From Eledone cirrhosa (Eukaryota; Mollusca; Cephalopoda; Octopoda; Eledonidae), in the NCBI GenBank assembly GCA_964016885.1, contig OZ024741.1, positions 31,292,716-31,356,715 of the forward strand: DNA of 64,000 nt, read 5' to 3'. This document shows positions 31,584 to 47,048 of this stretch, piece by piece. Positions within the stretch are counted from its first letter, which is position 1, and every line of letters starts with the position of its first letter. The translations under genes and the position numbers were made by a program. The notes below the pieces were generated by a model. It searched no databases, had not been told where the DNA came from, and saw nothing but the letters and a program-made list of their open reading frames with translations.

Positions 31584-32186
31584 CACATAGATACTGTAAG
31601 ACACATATATACTGTAAGACACATATATACTGTAAGACACATATATACTGTAAGACACATATATATACTGTAAGGCACATATATACTGTAAGACACATAT
31701 ATACTGTTAGACACATATATATACTGTAAGACACATATATACTGTAAGACACATATATACTGTAAGACACATATATACTGTAAGACACGTATATATACTG
31801 TAAGACAAATATATACTGTAAGACACATATATTTACTGTAAGACACATATATACTGTAAGACACATATATACTGTAAGACACATATATACTGTAAGACAC
31901 ATATATACTGTAAGACACATAGATACTGTAAGACACATATATATACTGTAAGACACGTAGATACTGTAAGACACATATATACTGTAAGACACATATATAT
32001 ACTGTAAGACACATATATACTGTAAGACACATATATACTGTAAGACACATAGATACTGTAAGGCACATATATATACTTTAAGACACATAGATACTGTAAG
32101 ACACCTATATACTCTAAGACACATATATATACTGTAAGACACATATATACTGTAAGACACATATATACTGTAAGACACGTATATAT

Positions 32187-34206
32187 ACTGTAAGACACAT
32201 ATATACTGTAAGACACATATATACTGTAAGACACGTATATATACTGTAAGACAAATATATACTGTAAGACACATATATTTACTGTAAGACACATATATAC
32301 TGTAAGACACATATATACTGTAAGACACATATATACTGTAAGACACATATATACTGTAAGACACATAGATACTGTAAGACACATATATATACTGTAAGAC
32401 ACATAGATACTGTAAGACACATATATACTGTAAGACACATATATATACTGTAAGACACATATATACTGTAAGACACATATATACTGTAAGACACATATAT
32501 ACTGTAAGACACATAGATACTGTAAGACACATATATATACTGTAAGACACATAGATACTGTAAGACACATATATACTGTAAGACACATATATACTGTAAG
32601 ACACATATATATTGTAAGACACATATATACTGTAAGACACATAGATACTGTAAGACACATAGATACTGTAAGACACATATATATACTGTAAGACACATAG
32701 ATACTGTAAGACACATATATACTGTAAGACACATATATACTGTAAGACACATATATACTGTAAGACACATATATTTACTGTAAGACACATATATACTGTA
32801 AGACACATATATACTGTAAGACACATATATACTGTAAGACACATAGATACTGTAAGACACATAGATACTGTAAGACACATATATATACTGTAAGACACAT
32901 AGATACTGTAAGACACATATATACTGTAAGACACATATATACTGTAAGACACATATATACTGTAAGACACGTAGATACTGTAAGACACATAGATACTGTA
33001 AGACACATATATATACTGTAAGACACATAGATACTGTAAGACACATATATACTGTAAGACACATATATACTGTAAGACACATATATTTACTGTAAGACAC
33101 ATATATACTGTAAGACACATATATACTGTAAGACACATAGATACTGTAAGACACATGGTTACTGTAAGACACATATATATACTGTAAGACACATAGATAC
33201 TGTAAGACACATATATACTGTAAGACACATATATATACTGTAAGACACATATATACTGTAAGACACATAGATAGTGTAAGACACATAGATACTGTAAGAC
33301 ACATGTATACTGTAAGACACATATATACTGTAAGACACATATATACTGTAAGACACATAGATACTGTAAGACACATATATATACTGTAAGACACATATAT
33401 ACTGTAAGACACATATATACTGTAAGACACATATATACTGTAAGACACATATATATACTGTAAGACACATATATACTGTAAGACACATATATACTGTAAG
33501 ACACATATATACTGTAAGACACATATATACTGTAAGACACATATATACTGTAAGACACATAGATACTGTAAGACACATATATACTGTAAGACACATATAT
33601 ACTGTAAGACACGTATATATACTGTAAGAGACATATATACTGTAAGACACATATATACTGTAAGACACATATATACTGTAAGACACATAGATACTGTAAG
33701 ACACATATATACTGTAAGACACATATATACTGTAAGACACATATATACTGTAAGACACATATATACCGTAAGACACATATATACTGTAAGACACATATAT
33801 ACTGTAAGACACATATATACTGTAAGACACGTATATATACTGTAAGACACATATATACTGTAAGACACATAGATACTGTAAGACACATATATATACTGTA
33901 AGACACATATATACTGTAAGACACATATTTACTGTAAGACACATATATACTGTAAGACACATATATATTGTAAGACACATATATACAGTAAGACACATAT
34001 ATACTGTAAGACACATATATACTGTAAGACACATATATTTACTGTAAGACACATATATACTGTAAGACACATATATACTGTAAGACACATAGATACTGTA
34101 AGACACATATATACTGTAAGACACATATATATACTGTAAGACACATATATACTGTAAGATACATCTATACTGTAAGATACATCTATACTGTAAGACACAT
34201 ATATAC
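32187..34206 (+). repeat. Return of the 14.3-15.9 kb type HOR
   Basis: The block 32,279-33,886 repeats 14,300-15,907 at +17,979 bp, including GGTT at 33,157 (15,178 in the older copy) and the CACGTAGATACTG unit near 32,970. One private change is a GATAGTGTAAG unit near 33,273. It ends in the truncated cassette 2. Confidence 0.83.
33924..34194 (+). repeat. Marker cassette 2, truncated copy 6
   Basis: It starts normally (CATATTTACTG, TATTGTAAG, ACAGTAAG, TTTA, the GATACATC pair near 34,158 and 34,176) but ACGG and GTTAG never follow. Instead the array continues with the right half of the GCTG cassette. This is a hybrid junction. Confidence 0.82.
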
Positions 34207-34505
34207 TGTAAGACACATATATACTGTAAGACACATATATACTGTAAGACACATATATACTGTAAGACACATATATACTGTAAGACACATTTATACTGTA
34301 AGACACATATATACTGTAAGACACATATATACTGTAAGACATATATATACTGGAAGACACATATATATACTGTAAGACACATATATACTGTAAGACACAT
34401 CTATACTGTAAGACACATAGATACTGTAAGCCACATATATACTGTAAGACACATATATATACTGTAAGACACATATATACTGTAAGATACATCTATACTG
34501 TAAGA
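34207..34505 (+). repeat. Marker cassette 1, right half only
   Basis: CATTTATACTG, CTGGAAG, ACATCTATACTG, TAAGCCAC and GATACATC (34,486) are present in order, while the left half with GCTG is absent. It is fused to the left part of cassette 2. Confidence 0.85.
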
Positions 34506-36515
34506 CACATAGATACTGTAAGACACATATATACTGCAAGACACATATATACTGTAAGACACATATATACTGTAAGACACATATATATACTGTAAGGCAC
34601 ATATATACTGTAAGACACATATATACTGTTAGACACATATATATACTGTAAGACACATATATACTGTAAGACACATATATACTGTAAGACACATATATAC
34701 TGTAAGACACATATATACTGTAAGACACATATATACTGTAAGACACATAGATACTGTAAGACACATATATACTGTAAGACACATATATACTGTAAGACAC
34801 ATAGATACTGTAAGACACATATATATACTGTAAGACACATAGATACTGTAAGACACATATATACTGTAAGACACATATATACTGTAAGACACATATATAT
34901 TGTAAGACACATATATACTGTAAGACACATAGATACAGTAAGACACATATATACTGTAAGACACATATATATACTGTAAGACACATATATACTGTAAGAC
35001 ACATATATATAGTAAGACACATATATACTGTAAGACACATATATTTACTGTAAGACACATATATACTGTAAGACACATATATACTGTAAGACACATATAT
35101 ACTGTAAGACACATAGATACTCTAAGGCACATATATATACTGTAAGACACATAGATACTGTAAGACACCTATATACTCTAAGACACATATATATACTGTA
35201 AGACACATATATACTGTAAGACACATATATACTGTAAGACACGTATATATACTGTAAGACACATATATACTGTAAGACACATATATACTGTAAGACACGT
35301 ATATATACTGTAAGACAAATATATACTGTAAGACACATATATTTACTGTAAGACACATATATACTGTAAGACACATATATACTGTAAGACACATATATAC
35401 TGTAAGACACATATATACTGTAAGACACATAGATACTGTAAGACACATATATATACTGTAAGACACATAGATACTGTAAGACACATATATACTGTAAGAC
35501 ACATATATATACTGTAAGACACATATATACTGTAAGACACATATATACTGTAAGACACATATATACTGTAAGACACATAGATACTGTAAGACACATATAT
35601 ATACTGTAAGACACATAGATACTGTAAGACACATATATACTGTAAGACACATATATACTGTAAGACACATATATATTGTAAGACACATATATACTGTAAG
35701 ACACATAGATACTGTAAGACACATAGATACTGTAAGACACATATATATACTGTAAGACACATAGATACTGTAAGACACATATATACTGTAAGACACATAT
35801 ATACTGTAAGACACATATATACTGTAAGACACATATATTTACTGTAAGACACATATATACTGTAAGACACATATATACTGTAAGACACATATATATAGTA
35901 AGACACATATATACTGTAAGACACATATATTTACTGTAAGACACATATATACTGTAAGACACATATATACTGTAAGACACATATATACTGTAAGACACAT
36001 AGATACTGTAAGGCACATATATATACTTTAAGACACATAGATACTGTAAGACACCTATATACTCTAAGACACATATATATACTGTAAGACACATATATAC
36101 TGTAAGACACATATATACTGTAAGACACGTATATATACTGTAAGACACATATATACTGTAAGACACATATATACTGTAAGACACGTATATATACTGTAAG
36201 ACAAATATATACTGTAAGACACATATATTTACTGTAAGACACATATATACTGTAAGACACATATATACTGTAAGACACATATATACTGTAAGACACATAT
36301 ATACTGTAAGACACATAGATACTGTAAGACACATATATATACTGTAAGACACATAGATACTGTAAGACACATATATACTGTAAGACACATATATATACTG
36401 TAAGACACATATATACTGTAAGACACATATATACTGTAAGACACATATATACTGTAAGACACATAGATACTGTAAGACACATATATATACTGTAAGACAC
36501 ATAGATACTGTAAGA
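34207..36515 (+). repeat. 2.3-kb block, copy 1 (partner at +7,960 bp)
   Basis: It runs from the right half of the GCTG cassette through a GATACAG unit near 34,933, ACTCTAAGGC near 35,110 and TAAGGCAC at 36,010. Each is repeated 7,960 bp downstream. A private ACTGCAAG unit lies near 34,536. Divergence begins near 36,515, where this copy has extra GAT units. Confidence 0.85.
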
Positions 36516-37703
36516 CACATAGATACTGTAAGACACATAGATACTGTAAGACACATATATATACTGTAAGACACATAGATACTGTAAGACACATATATAC
36601 TGTAAGACACATATATACTGTAAGACACATATATACTGTAAGACACATATATTTACTGTAAGACACATATATACTGTAAGACACATATATACTGTAAGAC
36701 ACATAGATACTGTAAGACACATAGATACTGTAAGACACATATATATACTGTAAGACACATAGATACTGTAAGACACATATATACTGTAAGACACATATAT
36801 ACTGTAAGACACATATATAATGTAAGACACATATATACTGTAAGACACATATATACTGTAAGACACATAGATACTGTAAGACACATCTATACTGTAAGAC
36901 ACATATATGCTGTAAGACATATATATACTGTAAGACACATAGATACTGTAAGACACATATATACTGTAAGACACATAGATACTGTAAGACACATAGATAC
37001 TGTAAGACACATATATACTGTAAGACACATATATACTGTAAGACACATATATACCGTAAGACACATATATACTGTAAGACACATATATACTGTAAGACAC
37101 ATATATACTGTAAGACACATATATACTGTAAGACACATTTATACTGTAAGACACATATATACTGTAAGACACATATATACTGTAAGACATATATATACTG
37201 GAAGACACATATATATACTGTAAGACACATATATACTGTAAGACACATCTATACTGTAAGACACATAGATACTGTAAGCCACATATATACTGTAAGACAC
37301 ATATATATACTGTAAGACACATATATACTGTAAGACACATATATACTGTAAGACACATATATACTGTAAGACACATAGATACTGTAAGACACATATATAT
37401 ACTGTAAGACACATAGATACTGTAAGACACATATATACTGTAAGACACATATATACTGTAAGACACATATATATTGTAAGACACATATATACTGTAAGAC
37501 ACATAGATACTGTAAGACACATAGATACTGTAAGACACATATATATACTGTAAGACACATAGATACTGTAAGACACATATATACTGTAAGACACATATAT
37601 ACTGTAAGACACATATATACTGTAAGACACATATATTTACTGTAAGACACATATATACTGTAAGACACATATATACTGTAAGACACATATATATAGTAAG
37701 ACA
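35112..37703 (+). repeat. 2,592-bp tandem HOR, copy 1
   Basis: It starts at ACTCTAAGGC and includes CCTATATACTCTAAG near 35,168 and 36,053 plus GCTG at 36,909. Two subsegments inside it (from 35,343 and from 36,229) resemble each other at 886-bp spacing, an internal older duplication. Confidence 0.86.
36882..37330 (+). repeat. Marker cassette 1, copy 6 (shortened)
   Basis: GCTG at 36,909. One plain monomer (18 bp) is missing before TACCGTAAG, and the GATACATC end is replaced by plain units. The same missing end is seen in the next copy. Confidence 0.87.
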
Positions 37704-40313
37704 CATATATACTCTAAGGCACATATATATACTGTAAGACACATAGATACTGTAAGACACCTATATACTCTAAGACACATATATATACTGTAAGACACAT
37801 ATATACTGTAAGACACATATATACTGTAAGACACGTATATATACTGTAAGACACATATATACTGTAAGACACATATATACTGTAAGACACGTATATATAC
37901 TGTAAGACAAATATATACTGTAAGACACATATATTTACTGTAAGACACATATATACTGTAAGACACATATATACTGTAAGACACATATATACTGTAAGAC
38001 ACATATATACTGTAAGACACATAGATACTGTAAGACACATATATATACTGTAAGACACATAGATACTGTAAGACACATATATACTGTAAGACACATATAT
38101 ATACTGTAAGACACATATATACTGTAAGACACATATATACTGTAAGACACATATATACTGTAAGACACATAGATACTGTAAGACACATATATATACTGTA
38201 AGACACATAGATACTGTAAGACACATATATACTGTAAGACACATATATACTGTAAGACACATATATATTGTAAGACACATATATACTGTAAGACACATAG
38301 ATACTGTAAGACACATAGATACTGTAAGACACATATATATACTGTAAGACACATAGATACTGTAAGACACATATATACTGTAAGACACATATATACTGTA
38401 AGACACATATATACTGTAAGACACATATATTTACTGTAAGACACATATATACTGTAAGACACATATATACTGTAAGACACATATATATAGTAAGACACAT
38501 ATATACTGTAAGACACATATATTTACTGTAAGACACATATATACTGTAAGACACATATATACTGTAAGACACATATATACTGTAAGACACATAGATACTG
38601 TAAGGCACATATATATACTTTAAGACACATAGATACTGTAAGACACCTATATACTCTAAGACACATATATATACTGTAAGACACATATATACTGTAAGAC
38701 ACATATATACTGTAAGACACGTATATATACTGTAAGACACATATATACTGTAAGACACATATATACTGTAAGACACGTATATATACTTTAAGACAAATAT
38801 ATACTGTAAGACACATATATTTACTGTAAGACACATATATACTGTAAGACACATATATACTGTAAGACACATATATACTGTAAGACACATATATACTGTA
38901 AGACACATAGATACTGTAAGACACATATATATACTGTAAGACACATAGATACTGTAAGACACATATATACTGTAAGACACATATATATACTGTAAGACAC
39001 ATATATACTGTAAGACACATATATACTGTAAGACACATATATACTGTAAGACACATAGATACTGTAAGACACATATATATACTGTAAGACACATAGATAC
39101 TGTAAGACACATAGATACTGTAAGACACATAGATACTGTAAGACACATATATATACTGTAAGACACATAGATACTGTAAGACACATATATACTGTAAGAC
39201 ACATATATACTGTAAGACACATATATACTGTAAGACACATATATTTACTGTAAGACACATATATACTGTAAGACACATATATACTGTAAGACACATAGAT
39301 ACTGTAAGACACATAGATACTGTAAGACACATATATATACTGTAAGACACATAGATACTGTAAGACACATATATACTGTAAGACACATATATACTGTAAG
39401 ACACATATATAATGTAAGACACATATATACTGTAAGACACATATATACTGTAAGACACATAGATACTGTAAGACACATCTATACTGTAAGACACATATAT
39501 GCTGTAAGACATATATATACTGTAAGACACATAGATACTGTAAGACACATATATACTGTAAGACACATAGATACTGTAAGACACATAGATACTGTAAGAC
39601 ACATATATACTGTAAGACACATATATACTGTAAGACACATATATACTGTAAGACACATATATACCGTAAGACACATATATACTGTAAGACACATATATAC
39701 TGTAAGACACATATATACTGTAAGACACATATATACTGTAAGACACATTTATACTGTAAGACACATATATACTGTAAGACACATATATACTGTAAGACAT
39801 ATATATACTGGAAGACACATATATATACTGTAAGACACATATATACTGTAAGACACATCTATACTGTAAGACACATAGATACTGTAAGCCACATATATAC
39901 TGTAAGACACATATATATACTGTAAGACACATATATACTGTAAGACACATATATACTGTAAGACACATATATACTGTAAGACACATAGATACTGTAAGAC
40001 ACATATATATACTGTAAGACACATAGATACTGTAAGACACATATATACTGTAAGACACATATATACTGTAAGACACATATATATTGTAAGACACATATAT
40101 ACTGTAAGACACATAGATACTGTAAGACACATATATATACTGTAAGACACATAGATACTGTAAGACACATATATACTGTAAGACACATATATACTGTAAG
40201 ACACATATATACTGTAAGACACATATATTTACTGTAAGACACATATATACTGTAAGACACATATATACTGTAAGACACATATATATAGTAAGACACATAT
40301 ATACTGTAAGACA
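37704..40313 (+). repeat. 2,592/2,610-bp tandem HOR, copy 2
   Basis: The ACTCTAAGGC start at about 37,703 is preceded by an ATATAT unit instead of GAT, marking the exchange point. The offset to copy 1 is 2,592 bp up to the GCTG cassette (39,501) and 2,610 bp after it, because copy 1 lost one monomer. A private ACTTTAAGACAA unit lies near 38,786. Confidence 0.86.
39474..39940 (+). repeat. Marker cassette 1, copy 7
   Basis: GCTG at 39,501, 2,592 bp after copy 6. Its full monomer count before TACCGTAAG is kept, but it lacks the GATACATC end like copy 6. Confidence 0.87.
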
Positions 40314-40320
40314 CATATAT

Positions 40321-41494
40321 TTACTGTAAGACACATATATACTGTAAGACACATATATACTGTAAGACACATATATACTGTAAGACACATAGATACTGTA
40401 AGGCACATATATATACTTTAAGACACATAGATACTGTAAGACACCTATATACTCTAAGACACATATATATACTGTAAGACACATATATACTGTAAGACAC
40501 ATATATACTGTAAGACACGTATATATACTGTAAGACACATATATACTGTAAGACACATATATACTGTAAGACACGTATATATACTGTAAGACAAATATAT
40601 ACTGTAAGACACATATATTTACTGTAAGACACATATATACTGTAAGACACATATATACTGTAAGACACATATATACTGTAAGACACATATATACTGTAAG
40701 ACACATAGATACTGTAAGACACATATATATACTGTAAGACACATAGATACTGTAAGACACATATATACTGTAAGACACATATATATACTGTAAAACACAT
40801 ATATACTGTAAGACACATATATACTGTAAGACACATATATATACTGTAAGACACATAGATACTGTAAGACACATATATACTGTAAGACACATATATACTG
40901 TAAGACACATATATACTGTAAGACACATATATTTACTGTAAGACACATATATACTGTAAGACACATATATACTGTAAGACACATATATATAGTAAGACAC
41001 ATATATACTGTAAGACACATATATTTACTGTAAGACACATATATACTGTAAGACACATATATACTGTAAGACACATATATACTGTAAGACACATAGATAC
41101 TGTAAGGCACATATATATACTTTAAGACACATAGATACTGTAAGACTCCTATATACTCTAAGACACATATATATACTGTAAGACACATATATACTGTAAG
41201 ACACATATATACTGTAAGACACGTATATATACTGTAAGACACATATATACTGTAAGACACATATATACTGTAAGACACGTATATATACTGTAAGACAAAT
41301 ATATACTGTAAGACACATATATTTACTGTAAGACACATATATACTGTAAGACACATATATACTGTAAGACACATATATACTGTAAGACACATATATACTG
41401 TAAGACACATAGATACTGTAAGACACATATATATACTGTAAGACACATAGATACTGTAAGACACATATATACTGTAAGACACATATATATACTG
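40321..41494 (+). repeat. 704-bp local duplication
   Basis: The segment from TTTA at about 40,320, with TAAGGCAC at 40,400, CCTATATACTCTAAG near 40,443 and the CpG units, restarts 704 bp later (TAAGGCAC 41,104, and GACTCCTATATAC instead of GACACC near 41,146). The first copy has a private TAAAACAC unit near 40,793. The second continues into the next HOR, whose offset to 38.5-39.9 kb is 2,502 bp. Confidence 0.8.
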
Positions 41495-41975
41495 TAAGAC
41501 ACATATATACTGTAAGACACATATATACTGTAAGACACATATATACTGTAAGACACATAGATACTGTAAGACACATATATATACTGTAAGACACATAGAT
41601 ACTGTAAGACACATAGATACTGTAAGACACATAGATACTGTAAGACACATATATATACTGTAAGACACATAGATACTGTAAGACACATATATACTGTAAG
41701 ACACATATATACTGTAAGACACATATATACTGTAAGACACATATATTTACTGTAAGACACATATATACTGTAAGACACATATATACTGTAAGACACATAG
41801 ATACTGTAAGACACATAGATACTGTAAGACACATATATATACTGTAAGACACATAGATACTGTAAGACACATATATACTGTAAGACACATATATACTGTA
41901 AGACACATATATAATGTAAGACACATATATACTGTAAGACACATATATACTGTAAGACACATAGATACTGTAAGA

Positions 41976-42465
41976 CACATCTATACTGTAAGACACATAT
42001 ATGCTGTAAGACATATATATACTGTAAGACACATAGATACTGTAAGACACATATATACTGTAAGACACATAGATACTGTAAGACACATAGATACTGTAAG
42101 ACACATATATACTGTAAGACACATATATACTGTAAGACACATATATACTGTAAGACACATATATACCGTAAGACACATATATACTGTAAGACACATATAT
42201 ACTGTAAGACACATATATACTGTAAGACACATATATACTGTAAGACACATTTATACTGTAAGACACATATATACTGTAAGACACATATATACTGTAAGAC
42301 ATATATATACTGGAAGACACATATATATACTGTAAGACACATATATACTGTAAGACACATCTATACTGTAAGACACATAGATACTGTAAGCCACATATAT
42401 ACTGTAAGACACATATATATACTGTAAGACACATATATACTGTAAGATACATCTATACTGTAAGA
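41976..42465 (+). repeat. Marker cassette 1, copy 8
   Basis: GCTG at 42,003, 2,502 bp after copy 7. It has the complete right end with GATACATC at 42,446. Confidence 0.89.
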
Positions 42466-44475
42466 CACATAGATACTGTAAGACACATATATACTGTAAG
42501 ACACATATATACTGTAAGACACATATATACTGTAAGACACATATATATACTGTAAGGCACATATATACTGTAAGACACATATATACTGTTAGACACATAT
42601 ATATACTGTAAGACACATATATACTGTAAGACACATATATACTGTAAGACACATATATACTGTAAGACACATATATACTGTAAGACACATATATACTGTA
42701 AGACACATAGATACTGTAAGACACATATATACTGTAAGACACATATATACTGTAAGACACATAGATACTGTAAGACACATATATATACTGTAAGACACAT
42801 AGATACTGTAAGACACATATATACTGTAAGACACATATATACTGTAAGACACATATATATTGTAAGACACATATATACTGTAAGACACATAGATACAGTA
42901 AGACACATATATACTGTAAGACACATATATATACTGTAAGACACATATATACTGTAAGACACATATATATAGTAAGACACATATATACTGTAAGACACAT
43001 ATATTTACTGTAAGACACATATATACTGTAAGACACATATATACTGTAAGACACATATATACTGTAAGACACATAGATACTCTAAGGCACATATATATAC
43101 TGTAAGACACATAGATACTGTAAGACACCTATATACTCTAAGACACATATATATACTGTAAGACACATATATACTGTAAGACACATATATACTGTAAGAC
43201 ACGTATATATACTGTAAGACACATATATACTGTAAGACACATATATACTGTAAGACACGTATATATACTGTAAGACAAATATATACTGTAAGACACATAT
43301 ATTTACTGTAAGACACATATATACTGTAAGACACATATATACTGTAAGACACATATATACTGTAAGACACATATATACTGTAAGACACATAGATACTGTA
43401 AGACACATATATATACTGTAAGACACATAGATACTGTAAGACACATATATACTGTAAGACACATATATATACTGTAAGACACATATATACTGTAAGACAC
43501 ATATATACTGTAAGACACATATATACTGTAAGACACATAGATACTGTAAGACACATATATATACTGTAAGACACATAGATACTGTAAGACACATATATAC
43601 TGTAAGACACATATATACTGTAAGACACATATATATTGTAAGACACATATATACTGTAAGACACATAGATACTGTAAGACACATAGATACTGTAAGACAC
43701 ATATATATACTGTAAGACACATAGATACTGTAAGACACATATATACTGTAAGACACATATATACTGTAAGACACATATATACTGTAAGACACATATATTT
43801 ACTGTAAGACACATATATACTGTAAGACACATATATACTGTAAGACACATATATATAGTAAGACACATATATACTGTAAGACACATATATTTACTGTAAG
43901 ACACATATATACTGTAAGACACATATATACTGTAAGACACATATATACTGTAAGACACATAGATACTGTAAGGCACATATATATACTTTAAGACACATAG
44001 ATACTGTAAGACACCTATATACTCTAAGACACATATATATACTGTAAGACACATATATACTGTAAGACACATATATACTGTAAGACACGTATATATACTG
44101 TAAGACACATATATACTGTAAGACACATATATACTGTAAGACACGTATATATACTGTAAGACAAATATATACTGTAAGACACATATATTTACTGTAAGAC
44201 ACATATATACTGTAAGAGACATATATACTGTAAGACACATATATACTGTAAGACACATATATACTGTAAGACACATAGATACTGTAAGACACATATATAT
44301 ACTGTAAGACACATAGATACTGTAAGACACATATATACTGTAAGACACATATATATACTGTAAGACACATATATACTGTAAGACACATATATACTGTAAG
44401 ACACATATATACTGTAAGACACATAGATACTGTAAGACACATATATATACTGTAAGACACATAGATACTGTAAGA
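42167..44475 (+). repeat. 2.3-kb block, copy 2
   Basis: Partner of 34,207-36,515 with GATACAG near 42,893, ACTCTAAGGC near 43,070 and TAAGGCAC at 43,970. Here it follows a complete GCTG cassette, so this arrangement is probably the source and the 34.2 kb copy the recombinant. Confidence 0.85.
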
Positions 44476-47048
44476 CACATATATACTGTAAGACACATAT
44501 ATACTGTAAGACACATATATATTGTAAGACACATATATACTGTAAGACACATAGATACTGTAAGACACATAGATACTGTAAGACACATATATATACTGTA
44601 AGACACATAGATACTGTAAGACACATATATACTGTAAGACACATATATACTGTAAGACACATATATACTGTAAGACACATATATTTACTGTAAGACACAT
44701 ATATACTGTAAGACACATATATACTGTAAGACACATATATACTGTAAGACACATAGATACTGTAAGACACATAGATACTGTAAGACACATATATATACTG
44801 TAAGACACATAGATACTGTAAGACACATATATACTGTAAGACACATATATACTGTAAGACACATATATACTGTAAGACACGTAGATACTGTAAGACACAT
44901 AGATACTGTAAGACACATATATATACTGTAAGACACATAGATACTGTAAGACACATATATACTGTAAGACACATATATACTGTAAGACACATATATTTAC
45001 TGTAAGACACATATATACTGTAAGACACATATATACTGTAAGACACATAGATACTGTAAGACACATGGTTACTGTAAGACACATATATATACTGTAAGAC
45101 ACATAGATACTGTAAGACACATATATACTGTAAGACACATATATATACTGTAAGACACATATATACTGTAAGACACATAGATACTGTAAGACACATAGAT
45201 ACTGTAAGACACATGTATACTGTAAGACACATATATACTGTAAGACACATATATACTGTAAGACACATAGATACTGTAAGACACATATATATACTGTAAG
45301 ACACATATATACTGTAAGACACATATATACTGTAAGACACATATATACTGTAAGACACATATATATACTGTAAGACACATATATACTGTAAGACACATAT
45401 ATACTGTAAGACACATATATACTGTAAGACACATATATACTGTAAGACAAATATATACTGTAAGACACATAGATACTGTAAGACACATATATACTGTAAG
45501 ACACATATATACTGTAAGACACGTATATATACTGTAAGAGACATATATACTGTAAGACACATAGATACTGTAAGACACATATATATACTGTAAGACACAT
45601 AGATACTGTAAGACACATATATACTGTAAGACACATATATACTGTAAGACACATATATAATGTAAGACACATATATACTGTAAGACACATATATACTGTA
45701 AGACACATAGATACTGTAAGACACATCTATACTGTAAGACACATATATGCTGTAAGACATATATATACTGTAAGACACATAGATACTGTAAGACACATAT
45801 ATACTGTAAGACACATAGATACTGTAAGACACATAGATACTGTAAGACACATATATACTGTAAGACACATATATACTGTAAGACACATATATACTGTAAG
45901 ACACATATATACCGTAAGACACATATATACTGTAAGACACATATACACTGTAAGACACATATATACTGTAAGACACATATATACTGTAAGACACATTTAT
46001 ACTGTAAGACACATATATACTGTAAGACACATATATACTGTAAGACATATATATACTGGAAGACACATATATATACTGTAAGACACATATATACTGTAAG
46101 ACACATCTATACTGTAAGACACATAGATACTGTAAGCCACATATATACTGTAAGACACATATATATACTGTAAGACACATATATACTGTAAGATACATCT
46201 ATACTGTAAGACACATAGATACTGTAAGACACATATATACTGTAAGACACATATATACTGTAAGACACATATATACTGTAAGACACATATATATACTGTA
46301 AGACACATATATACTGTAAGACACATATATACTGTTAGACACATATATATACTGTAAGACACATATATACTGTAAGACACATATATACTGTAAGACACAT
46401 ATATACTGTAAGACACATATATACTGTAAGACACATATATACTGTAAGACACATAGATACTGTAAGACACATATATACTGTAAGACACATATATACTGTA
46501 AGACACATAGATACTGTAAGACACATATATATACTGTAAGACACATAGATACTGTAAGACACATATATACTGTAAGACACATATATACTGTAAGACACAT
46601 ATATATTGTAAGACACATATATACTGTAAGACACATAGATACAGTAAGACACATATATACTGTAAGACACATATATATACTGTAAGACACATATATACTG
46701 TAAGACACATATATATAGTAAGACACATATATACTGTAAGACACATATATTTACTGTAAGACACATATATACTGTAAGACACATATATACTGTAAGACAC
46801 ATATATACTGTAAGACACATAGATACTCTAAGGCACATATATATACTGTAAGACACATAGATACTGTAAGACACCTATATACTCTAAGACACATATATAT
46901 ACTGTAAGACACATATATACTGTAAGACACATATATACTGTAAGACACGTATATATACTGTAAGACACATATATACTGTAAGACACATATATACTGTAAG
47001 ACACGTATATATACTGTAAGACAAATATATACTGTAAGACACATATAT
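44189..47048 (+). repeat. 2,860/2,896-bp tandem HOR, copy 1
   Basis: It carries GGTT 45,067, GCTG 45,749, GATACATC 46,192, GTTAG near 46,333 and GATACAG near 46,640. It has the GGTT segment that the 35-42 kb units lack, so it combines both HOR types. Confidence 0.85.
45722..46211 (+). repeat. Marker cassette 1, copy 9
   Basis: GCTG at 45,749 and GATACATC at 46,192, 3,746 bp after copy 8. A private TATACACTG variant lies near 45,946. Confidence 0.89.

Larger units (their letters stand above)
29311..32186 (+). repeat. 2,876-bp tandem duplication, right copy
   Basis: Same markers as the left copy (ACGG 29,862, TTTACTTTAAG 30,440, GCTG 31,121, CACGTAGATACTG near 31,957). The match extends about 40 bp beyond the unit before diverging at a TACCG versus CACGTATATATAC difference (29,353 versus 32,229), so the exchange point lies within two monomers. 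This is the cleanest tandem HOR in the window. Confidence 0.92.
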
